Shown here in pieces: positions 1-9,939 of a stretch of DNA of 64,000 nucleotides. The DNA comes from Azorinus chamasolen. Its lineage: Eukaryota > Mollusca > Bivalvia > Cardiida > Solecurtidae. Location of the stretch: contig OY755236.1 in assembly GCA_963576725.1 (NCBI GenBank), forward strand, positions 67,798,379 to 67,862,378, read 5' to 3'. The first letter of the stretch is position 1. Every line of letters begins with the position of its first letter. A program made the position numbers and the translations under genes. A model generated the notes under the pieces. It saw only the letters and a list, made by a program, of their open reading frames with translations. It made no database searches and was not told where the DNA came from.

Positions 1-59
1 CCTTTATTTTGATGCTTCTGTAAAAGTCTCGTTTTTTAGACCACTGCGAGAAATAGAGC

Positions 60-165
60 ATGTGTTCCTATCAAAGGGGCCTTCCTCCACCTGTAATTAG
101 CTGGACGTTGTGATATGACTGAAATACTATTAAAACGACGTAAAATCCGATAAAAAACAATTTAA
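60..165 (+). mobile_element. SINE 3' fragment
   Basis: The stretch CTTCCTCCACCTGTAATTAG near 81-100, followed by a GGACG motif and an A-rich end, matches the 3' parts of the SINEs at 52.0-52.2 kb and, reversed, 14.8-15.1 kb. The tRNA-like head is missing. Only the tail and central block are seen. Confidence 0.55.
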
Positions 166-229
166 ATCCTATCAAAATGTTTTTTAAAACTACACAATTC
201 TAAATTTTTCCGGGGAGCATACCCTCGGA

Positions 230-640
230 CCCCTATAGCCACGGTGCGTACATTACATTTGGATTCAGCTACGCTAATTGTGTCTCCGCCTGTCTGCCCG
301 TCTGTCTGTCTGTCACACTCACATATGGAAGGAATTCAGAATGCTTTGCCACAAATGTTTGACTCAACAAGACGGATGTGCAGAGCGTTCGATTCAGGCA
401 CATCGGTCAAAGGTCAAGGTCACAATTCAAGGTCAAATGTTTTAGCCAAACTCTTCGTATCCGCTCCATATCTCTTAAATCCTTGAAAATATTTCAAAAT
501 GCTGTGGCACAAATGTTCTCCATAATGTTTTCCATGTTCTCCGATGTACAGGCAGCACGATTCAGGCATATTCTTCAAAGGTCAAGGTCTCAATTCAAGG
601 TCAAATAGTTTAGCCTTAATTTTCATGTGTGCTCCACATT
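230..640. repeat. dispersed repeat with GGTCAAGGTC motifs
   Basis: Two related blocks near 408-446 and 577-616 carry CAAAGGTCAAGGTC, then CAATTCAAGGTCAAAT and TTTAGCC. A short TGTC run precedes them near 296-314. The layout resembles noncoding ends of molluscan dispersed repeats. The short reading frames here are not protein-like. Class unknown. Confidence 0.5.
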
Positions 641-934
641 TGAACAGTGGGACTATTCCATGCTGAAAATTCAGCTTTGAAAGGGATAACGAAACTTATT
701 TAGAAAAGGTAAGAACTGTAATAAGTTACAGGAATATATACCCGAACCCGACATTAAGGTACTACAAAGTTTGACCAATGAATGGTTAAACAGTAAGCCA
801 ACGAAAATTCTATGCACCTCACTGATCCCTCCTCTATTTTTGTGATGAACATATATATAGGTTTCCTGTATATATCGTTTTTCACTTCATCAGGTTTGAA
901 TATGACGTTCTATATTCATATACATTGTTTATTA
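640..934. other. no feature recognised
   Basis: AT-rich single-copy-looking DNA. No gene, hairpin or family member was seen. Confidence 0.4.
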
Positions 935-1480
935 TGGAAGGCCGGTGTGCCATTATAAATGCGAAATGCTAAATGCGAAAAGCGAAAAACCTGTGCTTTA
1001 GGAAAAACATAGAATCTAATTAAAACCCAATCTTTAAATTAATGCAAACAAATGCTTGTCTCCATGTATACCTATCTTTATCCCACCTGATGTAAATCAA
1101 AGTACTGTCTTGTGTGAAACGTGATATTTTGGTGATTTCAATCATTTGGCATTAAGTAAATTGCATTTAGCAAATCGCATTTAGCATTTTTTATTCCGCA
1201 TGTTGCATGGCGAGAGGTTCACAGAGATTATGATATCAGTTTATGTTATTTCGACGCACGACGAAGAAAAATATGTAGTACTGTGTGTATATTGGAAAAA
1301 GATGCAAATATCGCATTCCAAATTGACTTATCCAGTCCACCCATCCAGTACAATGTGATTAGCAATTAGTATTTAGAAGTCTCCAAATAGCAATTGGCAT
1401 TTAGCATTTGTCCTTAAGCATTTCGTATTTTGCATTTCGCAAATCGCAATTAGCATTTAGCATGGCGCACTGGCCTTCCA
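935..1480. mobile_element. MITE with TGGAAGGCC termini, TA target
   Basis: The left end TGGAAGGCCGGTGTGCCAT and the right end ATGGCGCACTGGCCTTCCA are inverted repeats with two mismatches, flanked by TA on both sides (933-934, 1481-1482). The interior is full of variants of AAATGCTAAATGCG in both orientations, so much of it can fold back. No transposase frame is present. TA suggests mobilisation by a Tc1/mariner-type transposase (inference). Confidence 0.75.
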
Positions 1481-1710
1481 TAGTTTATTAACTACCGCTA
1501 CCTGTGGCTTTTTACAGGCACAGACACACTAGTGGGTGCGTGACTTGATGTGTTAGAGGAAATCAGTGGGAGTATGTACAAGGCAGGGAGGACCTTTTGA
1601 CGTAAAATCGATAAATGGAGAAAAAAGTCCCACTGCATTGATATCTGTGGTTTTGAACAAAGTGGGAATTTCATTCTTCTTTGTCAGGTGTGACCGGGAG
1701 TAGGATGGAT

Positions 1711-1814
1711 ATGTGTGTGTGTGTGTGAGTGTGTGTGTGCGTGCGTGCACGCGCGCGCGCGCGTGTGTGCTTGTGTGCTAGTGTGTGTGTGTGTGTGTGT
1801 GTGGGGGGGGGGGG
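1711..1814. repeat. GT/GC microsatellite with G-run
   Basis: Alternating purine-pyrimidine GT and GC dinucleotides ending in twelve G from 1803. It explains the low-complexity Thr/His and Val/Cys frames on the two strands. From 1481 to 1710 nothing else was recognised. Confidence 0.95.
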
Positions 1815-1954
1815 TAGGTACTCGTATCTAATCATTTTAAAACAAAATAACGGTGCACAAATGATGAAATTGAAAAAGATTGTCAGAATTTCAAGAGCCG
1901 CAATCAATCAATCAATTATATTTTGTGGTATTTTTCTTTTAAATAATTTCTGAA

Positions 1955-2518
1955 TTCAGGCTCATATTCATTCGCTATAAACAAATACTAACTTATATGC
2001 TATTCAAAGGCTTAATGAAGTGTATATGATATGAATTTTGAAGCTGTCTTGAAATGGTCTCTGAATCATATCAATTCAAAGAAATCGATAAATCATCATT
2101 TAATATACACCACACATCTGAAACGTGGCGACGACAGTTTACTCGTGACAATCTTCCATAAATATACCTTGTAATGATATTCTTTTTACCAAGCAATGGC
2201 ACCGCTGTAGACGAACACCTGCTTATGCAGTAAAATAAACTGACTAACGGTATAGTGCTCTAGCACGATAGTCTTCACAAATTCTATGCATTTAATTTCC
2301 CCAGCGATTTATCGAGAATAAAAGATCACAAGATAAGCATCGGATAATGTTGGTGCAGACAATAATAATACAGGATAGAGTTCTTTATGAGACAGATTCT
2401 GCAGTATATTCATTGATCTAGGCGGGGTGACACCTAATGTTACGTAATGACATTATATACTATTAATGATGAGATGGACGCGTGCCTCAACTGCACCTTA
2501 CTTCTGACTGTGCTAATA
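1955..2518. repeat. long-unit block B1, unit 1
   Basis: Collinear with 19738-20645. Shared anchors include CTATGCATTTRATTTCCCCA near 2284, then ATCACAAGATAAGCAT, and GCCTCAA before the T-MITE. No coding potential is seen. First block of the long repeated unit. Confidence 0.7.
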
Positions 2519-2723
2519 CAGTAAAACCTCTCTTTAACGACCATTAAATTACATCAATTATTTTGTGTTAAAGGCAGATGATTGCTTAAAGCAAGGTGAA
2601 AGTAAAACATAACGCTCTTATGGGAGCTTTCATCTTTTACTTTCATCTTGCTTTAAGCAGCTACCTGCTCTAAATACCACCTAAGTAACACAATTTAGTG
2701 GTCGTTATAGAAAGGTTTTACTG
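2519..2723. mobile_element. T-MITE (CAGTAAAACC type)
   Basis: Left end CAGTAAAACCTCTCTTTAAC, right end complementary, left flank TA. The centre is a hairpin whose arms contain TTAAAGCAAGGTGAAAGTAA and its complement. A degenerate T-MITE lies at the matching place in unit 2 (20650-20825), so the insertion may predate the duplication. Confidence 0.8.
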
Positions 2724-2775
2724 TGCAGTTAATTATCACTGCAAGAAGCACACTAACAGCCCATTATCGGACCCC

Positions 2776-2977
2776 TTAATCCTTTATTCAATGAATATTC
2801 ATATAAGAAATAATGACACCATGAATACTGATTAGATTAATTTTATAACAGTACATGGACACGGGAATTATTGGCCATGACGGAAACTGTAGAATTTCAT
2901 TTATATCATTTCATATGCAAACAGAGCAGAGCTACTTTGTTTTCAAATGCAGGCATATTTATGGAGTAAAGTGTTAA
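2776..2977. mobile_element. P-MITE, type a
   Basis: Starts TTAATCCTTTATTCAATGAA and ends with ATTTATGGAGTAAAGTGTTAA; TTAA lies at both ends. The interior matches type a (CATGACGGAAACTGTAGAAT, then GCAAACAGAGCAGA), but most of the right hairpin arm has been lost. Confidence 0.75.
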
Positions 2978-3076
2978 GTGATATGATTGCTTAATGTAGG
3001 TCGGCAGTTGTGCAGTACCCCTGAGCTCCTTCAGCATTATACTCCACCGGCTGAATAACAAACTAATGTTTATTTA

Positions 3077-3287
3077 TTAACCATTATCCCGCTATTTGCG
3101 ATCTGACTCGAATTTGAAAACAACTTGGATACAGATGTGACGTGGAGTAATTCGGCGTCTCATCAATATCAATGCTGTTTGACACTCGGTCGATGATGAC
3201 AAGAGCCTGATCAAATTATAAGTAGTCAAAATTGCATCATATCCAAATTTGAGCAGACATTATTTATACAGCGGGATACCGTTGTAA
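3077..3287. mobile_element. P-MITE, type b
   Basis: Begins TTAACCATTATCCCGCTATT. Contains a hairpin around GATGTGACGTGGAGTAATTC and GGCGTCTCATCA, then GTTTGACACTCGGTCGATG and CAAATTTGAGCAGACATTAT. The right end GCGGGATACCGTTGTAA is degraded. The same layout recurs more than ten times in the window. Confidence 0.75.
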
Positions 3288-3323
3288 CAGGGCAAACTAC
3301 AGACTTTCCCACATATTATAATA

Positions 3324-3528
3324 CAGTAAAACCCCGCTATCGCGACCACATTGAAGAGGTATAATTCTGGGTGCTAGATACAGGTGGTAGCTTAATGCAG
3401 GACAAAAGTAATGCATAAAGCTCCTAGAGGAGCTCTCTGCATTACTTTTGTCCTTCATTAAGCAACCACCTGCCTATAAAGACAGCCATGTTTATTCATT
3501 AAGTGGTCGCATTAGAGGGGTTCTACTG
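3324..3528. mobile_element. T-MITE
   Basis: CAGTAAAACCCCGCTATCGC on the left, AGGGGTTCTACTG on the right, TA at both flanks (3322-3323, 3529-3530). The central hairpin has arms with GCTTAATGCAGGACAAAAGT and centres on GCTCCTAGAGGAGC. Confidence 0.85.
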
Positions 3529-3530
3529 TA

Positions 3531-4860
3531 ACATGTTTTGGACTTATGTGAAATGTCTAATATGAGCATATACTATTTTACTACTCTTTACTGTACTCTA
3601 GTGAACATCTACATATACAATTTAACATAAACGAATTAATAAGTTTAGAAATAGCAACAATTAGTCTAGATAAATGAAGAAAACATGATTTATAGATGAA
3701 AATGTATTGTTTAATCACATTAATGTTGTGCTCGTCTCTTTGCAAAGATACAAACATTTTCATTTTGTAAAAAGGGATTTTATAATGCCTCTCATTGAGT
3801 CCTGCTTCTATAGAAGGTGAACGAGGATACATGAACTGCCAATTTAGTAACAACGTTTATATTCTTATTTTATTTACAAACTGTACGCAATATCTATCAC
3901 ATACGCCAAACTAATGTGAAATATGGAGGTTATTTGAGAGTAATTACGCGCTATTAAATAATTTGAAAGTGAAATGAATTGGATAAGAAACTGAGAAATT
4001 ACACCATTATGTATTTGCACTTCTCCAGTCATACCATTGAATCATTTTGTAATGATGATGCATTTGTTAATTGGTTTATAATGCATGTTTTGTTTTCCAT
4101 TATACAATACCACGTAAATGCCATATTAATGCTATAATGAGGTTTGTCCATACACATTTGATATTCTTGTTCTTGCTATGATTTACAGGACTGTCAGTAA
4201 AATGCACAGTACAGTAAGTAAACCCACGCTAAACCCATTCTAGTAGTGAATAAATTAGCTACTTTTAGGCAGGTGGCTGCTTAATACAGGGTGAAAGTCA
4301 CACAGAAAGCACCTAGATGTGCTTTTGTATGAATGTCACCCTGCATTAGGCTGCCACCGTCTCAAATACCGATATTTATACTGAATTAAACCCCTGTACT
4401 GTATGTCTTTGACGAAATGCAAAGGAATCAAATTGCTATTTGTTTTCAAAATATTTTAAACTATATATTATCGCTTGCTAACTGAACCATTATATATACG
4501 ACATATGTGCTTTTGTATATTTTTTTACCAACAATCTTGTTTTGGACAAGAATCTTTAAAACAGCAATATGAATGGATTCCTATAATCCCGTGTAGCTCA
4601 ATCGATTGGCACCGACAATGATTTACAACTCTATGGCTGGCAGCAATGATGAATGTGCACAGGAGAGGCAAAATGTTTATAACATATGATGAAGACTTCC
4701 TGTCCAATATAGTTGTTGCAGACATATTAATAAGAGAAAACCAGAAGTACCATGTCTGTCGTTCTCTACAGTAATATTTAAAGAAACTAAACATGAAGAA
4801 TGCATTCTGTATGGACCAATGGCGTCTCAGTATACATAAAGCCTTATACATGTATTACTT
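3531..4860. repeat. long-unit block B2, unit 1
   Basis: Collinear with 21430-22385 and 37375-39312. Anchors are GTGAAATGAATTGGATAAGA near 3970, ATCGATTGGCACCGACAATG at 4601, and ACTTCCTGTCCAATATAG near 4698. A 108-codon minus-strand frame at 4525-4851 lies in this repeat and is disrupted in the other copies, so it is not called as a gene. A T-MITE is inserted at 4212-4401. Confidence 0.7.
4212..4401. mobile_element. T-MITE inside block B2
   Basis: CAGTAAGTAAACCC on the left and CCCCTGTACTG on the right, with TA on both sides. The hairpin uses GGCAGGTGGCTGCTTAATAC and its near complement. The terminal repeats are more degraded than the hairpin. Confidence 0.65.
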
Positions 4861-4921
4861 TGATTAATTCTCCACGAGTGTTAAATTTATGATAGTAATT
4901 GGGCACTGAAATTCAGTATCG

Positions 4922-5222
4922 CGGTTGTTGTAGATTAGTCGGATAGGGGATACGTTTATTTACACTGTTTATCTTTAGGGTGGGGATGGAATAAGTGTGA
5001 GGTTGGGCGCCCCAAACCGGTTTAAACCGCCAGTGACTTGTGACTGACCGTTACAAGGCGGTACTTCCATCTATCCCTATTGTTTGTTTTTTGGTCTTTG
5101 TGCGTCTTTTTATGTTTTTGCTAGTTATATACATTTGTTGTGTTTTCTTGTGTTGCTCTTCGGGCGGCTGTTTGGTCTGTATGTGGTGTTTTTCTGCATT
5201 ACTCATACTTGTACTTTTACAT
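4922..5222 (+). repeat. AAACCGGTTT-box repeat, tail I
   Basis: Head TTGTAGATTAGTCGGATAGG, then GGATACGTTTATTTACACTG, CCCAAACCGGTTTAAACC, CCAGTGACTTGTGACTGACC and AAGGCGGTACTTCC, then a T/G-rich tail ending CTCATACTTGTACTTTTAC. The family recurs about twenty times in both orientations. It has no recognisable terminal inverted repeats or RNA polymerase III boxes; class unknown. Confidence 0.75.
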
Positions 5223-5229
5223 AAATAAC

Positions 5230-5960
5230 AATGTAATTTAGTATTGAATAACAGGTCTGCAAACAAGGTAAATGTTTAGCTCTTCCAACTAGTAAAACCT
5301 TGAACGCAATGCGTTTTAAATTAGTATATGAAATGAAACGGTTCTGCACAGTAATTTGAAGTGTTACTAAATTCTTGTGGGCAAAGTTGGTTGTTATGGA
5401 CTTCTCGGAAGTTAACTGGGTCCATAATTTGACTTATTTAGAATAGATTTGGGCCAAGTGTAAGTCAAACATATAGCAAAGGAATCCATTTTTCTTTATT
5501 AATAAAACCAAGTTCTTAATGCATATCTACATTGATCAAATACAACTGTACTTTTTACTTAAAACGATGATGAATAATTATTAAATTAAACGTTATATTT
5601 AGTCTAAATTCTAAACAGCCATTGATAGCAGATGCTTCCATTGATGTGTCTTATGTAAATTTCCATTAGATATAACCGAAACTCCCAATTAAAAAGACTA
5701 ATGGAGTCAATTGAATTATAAAGTTAGAAAGAATTGATTTCAGGATGATTACAAAGCAGTGTATCAGTTGAAAATTTATGCAATGGACAAACAATACAGT
5801 TTCAGTTTATTGGTAACGAAATTACGCGTGGTGTGAAGCTGTATTAAACGATCGCGTGATACCTGCTGATATATGCTGCAGCCAGAAATTACAGCATGTA
5901 TAATATGGCGATCACCTATATGGTAAATAATACGATCATTAGACAAGAACGTGTCCATTA
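5230..5960. repeat. long-unit block B3, unit 1
   Basis: Collinear with 22610-23145 and 39640-40900. Anchors are AGTATATGAAATGAAACGGT, ATTAGATATAACCGAAACTC near 5665, and ACAGTTTCAGTTTATTGGTA near 5797. The empty site for the P-MITE at 40435 lies here, near 5682-5690. No coding potential. Confidence 0.7.
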
Positions 5961-5984
5961 GAGTATGAAGAAACAAATATTTGC

Positions 5985-6290
5985 AGATATCCTGTGATAT
6001 AACTGTCGTTTATTTAGATCACTGGGAAGCGAAAATAGCAACGTGATAAGAGAACATTGTAGACTCGGTTTTATTGAGTCTGCTCATGAGCCGTTATTAA
6101 AAGTGAAACACTACTCACGCCCCTAGCACCGGCCTAAGCGTTATTCAATATTCATAACTAAACGCATTGAAACTGATGATCCACGAGGAACAAAAATAAT
6201 AGTATGGGTGACCTTTTACGACAGCCACACGGGCACTTTACATCGGTTATTGTGAAGTACATAAATTCTGAAAGTAGGAAAGTTCCGTTT
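5985..6290 (+). repeat. 280-bp repeat, single copy
   Basis: Contains GTAGACTCGGTTTTATTGAG, CACGCCCCTAGCACCGGC and GTTATTCAATATTCATAAC, matching the tandem copies at 9940-10825. This copy is isolated. Confidence 0.7.
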
Positions 6291-6417
6291 GAGAAAGATT
6301 TTGATGCATTGAGTCTAGTAATTTATCTTAGTCTTGCCTTGTGTCAATTAATATTCACCAACGACACCTGTTGCTGAAGAATAGCATTAATGTGTTTCTG
6401 CTTTAACCCCCCACACT

Positions 6418-6667
6418 TTAACCATTCTATTGCTGAATTTTAAAATACATTTCTCCTTCTTTACCCATGCACTGTTGTTTAATTACACATATCTTCACTG
6501 TGTACAAGTATTTCGCTGTGCAATCACTGCTGTGGAGTGCACTGGATGCACAATCAACTTGTAAATAGTGCAGACCCTGATGAGACAGCTCCTGCAGGAG
6601 CTGTCTCATCTGGGTCTTCACTATTTACAGGTAGGTATTTTGACGCGAATAGCAAGCGAAGAGTTAA
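6418..6667. mobile_element. P-MITE, type c
   Basis: TTAACCATTCTATTGCTGAA on the left and AGCAAGCGAAGAGTTAA on the right. The central hairpin is AGACAGCTCCTGCAGGAGCT followed by GTCTCATC. A reversed second copy at 61004-61236 is nearly identical over most of its length. Confidence 0.85.
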
Positions 6668-7117
6668 AAAATATAAGATTTATATGACAAAATGTATGTC
6701 AAAGGCAGATATCGGAGTCTGATGCTGCAAAGTAACTTTATGAATTACATTAATGAAACTCCTTAGCGTGCTAAACATTACTATAATCACCAGGACTTTT
6801 ATTGTAAAGAGTTAGATTTGATTATAATTTACATATACAAGTTTAGCTCTTAAATGTTGGTCTTGGACATAATTTCATTGGTGGGAAAATTGCCTATTTA
6901 GTCATTAGCGAGTTTCCTGTCAGATGTCCCGAATTTGAATTTATGGCCGAGACAAAATTTATAGAGCCAACTTTTGACATGTATATTATTATTATCATTA
7001 TAATTAAACTTTACATTAAAACAATATTCAGGTAAAAGTAATATTTCATCATGCTAAAGTGTTTCGTGACGGTAATGTATTAAATAATTTTGCAACATCA
7101 AACTCCGACATATGTTT
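6668..7117. other. no feature recognised
   Basis: AT-rich DNA with a short ATT run near 6984. No gene, hairpin or repeat family was recognised. Confidence 0.4.
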
Positions 7118-7259
7118 TTAACCTGTATCCCGCTACTCGCGACGTGACTCAGATTTGTAAACAAATTGAACCCAGACGGGTTCCAAACTGTTTGACACAG
7201 TATTGTATCAGATCCGAATTTCACGAGACATTATTGTTTCACATCTGGATAAGGGTTAA
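7118..7259. mobile_element. P-MITE, type b, internally deleted
   Basis: TTAACCTGTATCCCGCTACT at the left and ATCTGGATAAGGGTTAA at the right. Between them only part of the b hairpin and AACTGTTTGACACAG remain. It is shorter than the usual 200-220 bp. Confidence 0.7.
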
Positions 7260-7439
7260 TGTCAATACTAATTTGGCGAATGGTTCTTATCTTCACTAGT
7301 GAACTATTAACATTTTCTTCGTATTAGCGTACATAAATAGAATAGATGTCTGGCAGAAAAATTGAAAATGATACACGATGCACAGTAATACCAGAAGCAT
7401 AAATGCAATACGAGCTCGCACACAACCTTCATTGACTGT

Positions 7440-7650
7440 TCCTTGCCAGTTCCACACCAACGTCATTTAGGGCACTGCGACACTAAAATGATGTACACCA
7501 TAAAGGATTCATGGCAAGTAAAGATCGCCCATAAACACATCATACATGTATACCATAGCCTGTTCCACACCACTATCATTTAGGGCACTGCGACACTAAA
7601 AAGGTCACGTAGTGCCAAATGATGTAGAACATAAAGGGGCATAGCTGTGC
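7440..7650. repeat. ACTGCGACACT repeat, two partial units
   Basis: TCATTTAGGGCACTGCGACA occurs near 7464 and 7569, each followed by ATGATGTA.A.CATAAAGG. The same ACTGCGACACT motif with GGTCA and GCGCC is found at 18.6 kb and, reversed, at 57.8 kb. Probably the 3' part of a SINE. Confidence 0.5.
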
Positions 7651-7749
7651 CTTTCAACCAAAACTAAACTGTTTCGGAGTTGACGAATCGGATTTCACAA
7701 CTCTTACTTCACTGTAATAAAATGTATCCACACATTTAGATCCGGTAAA

Positions 7750-7870
7750 ACTGATTAACTACTGATTTGACCAAGCTCTGGTGCCAACAATGCCTAGATC
7801 CTGATGAAAAGCTGAGTTCCTCTGCATCTTATATGAATCCAAGTTGTTTGCTAATTTTAGTCACTGAGCA
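7750..7870 (-). mobile_element. P-MITE type b hairpin remnant
   Basis: Reverse strand reads GCAAACAACTTGGATTCATA, then CTCAGCTTTTCATCAGGATC, the order of the b hairpin. The TTAA ends are not seen. Confidence 0.35.
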
Positions 7871-7884
7871 ACAGATAAATGTGT

Positions 7885-8035
7885 GTACTCAAATCGTCAT
7901 TTCTGCACCAAACCCTATGCTGTGACGTTAGAATCATCTCGAAAAGACGATTCTAAAGAGTGGCCACAACATAAGGCCTAGTGGGGAGATAAAGGAGTTG
8001 TTCTTGAAAATGTTTTAATCTACGCAATTTACCTG
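7885..8035. mobile_element. ACCAAACCCT inverted-repeat element
   Basis: CGTCATTTCTGCACCAAACC, a central GACGATTCTAAAGAG and TAGTGGGGAGATAAAGGAG match the element at 49625-49760, whose ends are inverted repeats of ATTTCTCTACCAAACCCT. A third diverged relative is at 52.9-53.1 kb. Confidence 0.55.
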
Positions 8036-8084
8036 AACTTATGTCAATCATGTCTCGAAAAGCGGATACGAGTCAAATTCGTTT

Positions 8085-8625
8085 CAGTGATACATCTAAT
8101 CTGTTTCTCGAACATCTTCCATTAAAGGTGAAAAGGCATTTAATCGTGCTGCAATTTTGATTAGCTTTGGATAGAATGCCTGAAGTCAAAACAAAAACGG
8201 GGAGCAGGTTGATTTCTCTAAATGCTACACACATCCATTGTTACTATGGATCCGTCACAAAGCGTTCTTGAGCTTCTACATAAATATTTACAGCACATGT
8301 AAATACTATGAGGTACACTATTTAGCTAAAGAGAATATCCGTGCAACAATAAACCTCTCTATAACGACCACTAAATTACATCAAGTTTTTTATGTTAAAG
8401 GCAGGTGGATGCTTAAAGCAAGGTGAAAGTAAAACAGAACGCTCCTATAGGAGCGTTCTGTTTTACATTCACCTTGCTTTAAGCAACTACCTGCCCAAAC
8501 TACCAACTAATTAACACAATTTAGTGGTCGTTATAGAGAGGTTTTATTGTAGTTGTACTTTTCCTGTCAAACATAATTGGAGAGCGTCGAACTACACATA
8601 TCAAATACATTATAGAGCATGTACA
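8085..8625. repeat. long-unit block B4, unit 1
   Basis: Collinear with 25035-25545. Anchors are GGTGAAAAGGCATTTAATC near 8128, GGGGAGCAGGTTGATTTCTC and CATCCATTGTTACTATGGAT. A T-MITE lies at the same place in both copies. Confidence 0.6.
8347..8549. mobile_element. T-MITE with near-perfect hairpin
   Basis: CAATAAACCTCTCTATAACG on the left and TATAGAGAGGTTTTATTG on the right. The hairpin arms run from GGTGGATGCTTAAAGCAAGG to the palindrome GCTCCTATAGGAGC at 8441-8454. The arms are almost perfectly paired. Confidence 0.85.
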
Positions 8626-8639
8626 TCTTAAATCAACTT

Positions 8640-9650
8640 GTGAGAAATTATTTGTCTATCTAATGTCTGGATGAACCCGTTCAGAAATCCTAATTTAATT
8701 TTGTAAATATATTGAATTGTACTTCTGTCGGAAGCAATTCCAATCCGTATATCAATCAAGTTTCAGTGTCTGTCGCTCCGGTACCCCAGAGTGTCTATTT
8801 CCTCATATTAAGCTTCGTTTGCTCACCGTAGCGTGCACAACACCTTTCGTGAAGGCTCAAACAGAAGCTAATTGATTAACGAGCTCTGATAGTCAAACGG
8901 GCGTCGAGAAAATATATTGCTGCTGAAGTTAGATACGCTCGTAAGGAAGTGATATATGAAAAGAACTAAACCATGCAATTGTATAAGCTCGCTTTCAGAA
9001 CACTGTCTTTACTTGTGATGTATATTGTAATTAGTTAGTTAGATAATTATCTATCGCCTAAGGCATTGTTATAGATACACTATACTGGTTGTAAGAAGTG
9101 CCGTTGTTATTTTCAGACGTATCGATTGGCGCTTGCTTTACATTGTAACGAGATCACTAGAAAAATAAATAAATAAACCCTTTCCTTCGTGAATACGCCT
9201 TTCTAAGTCTTTACAAATAGAGTAGACCCAGACCAGGAAGCCGTCTGATCAGGATCTGCTCTGTTTGCTTATGAAATAATATAGACATGATTCTACAGTT
9301 TCTGCCATGGTCAAATATTCATATGTGCATGTGCCATTATAAACATTTATCTAATTAAAATCCACGACGTCACTTTCTGTCAATAATATTCATGGAGTAA
9401 AAGGTTAACTATGTGTCCTCTAAGTCATTGTCATCTAAAGTGTTATAAATAGCAATGTGTAGATATTCAGTGATGCATGCGGCTAATAGGTTTATACAAT
9501 CAAGCTGACACCTTACATAATTATACAGATTATACTTAAATTTCAGAAAGTCATTACATAGGTTTATTATGTACAATGCAGCAGCTAATATTTATAGAAA
9601 GGAGTATCCATTTACATCTGGTGCTGTTTGGCTTAAGCCTTTGAATGCGG
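8640..9650. repeat. long-unit block B5, unit 1
   Basis: Collinear with 27565-28340 and 42050-42880. Anchors are TTTGTCTATCTAATGTCTGG near 8650, CCGTATATCAATCAAGTTTC, AGGCATTGTTATAGAT near 9061 and TTTACATCTGGTGCTGTTTG near 9611. The P-MITE at 9174-9408 interrupts it; sequence resumes afterwards in register with the other copies. Confidence 0.75.
9174..9408. mobile_element. P-MITE, type a, nested in block B5
   Basis: Begins near ACCCTTTCCTTCGTGAATAC and ends CATGGAGTAAAAGGTTAA. The hairpin has ACAAATAGAGTAGACCCAGA and GATCAGGATCTGCTCTGTTT. Copies of B5 at 27.9 and 42.6 kb lack it, giving its insertion limits. From 9650 to 9940 nothing clear was seen. Confidence 0.75.
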
Positions 9651-9939
9651 ACAAAATCAGCTCAGTGTGTGGCTGGCTATAAGATATCTGCCAGGTTCTA
9701 TAGAAGGTGGAGTTGAACCAGTAGACCTAGGCTTATGTGCCATTGATCGCACATGTTAAATGTCCCAGTAGTATTCAGTACGGAAGGGTATAATGTATGA
9801 AATGACTTCCGATGACAACAATGCAGACCCTGATGAAAGGAATATACTAGCGAGGTTTCAGTGAATTAACTCACAGCGGGGTACACTAAATCTAAATCCT
9901 TAGCCAATATATCAAATGCGTATTTAGGTAAAATAATTC

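Noticed and set aside
1671..1953. Overlapping His/Thr-rich and Val/Cys-rich frames on both strands
   Set aside because: Produced by the GT/GC microsatellite.
4525..4851. 108-codon minus-strand frame with partial similarity to a frame near 22.1 kb
   Set aside because: It is inside repeated block B2; the shared residues follow from DNA similarity, and the frame is broken in the copies at 22 and 39 kb.
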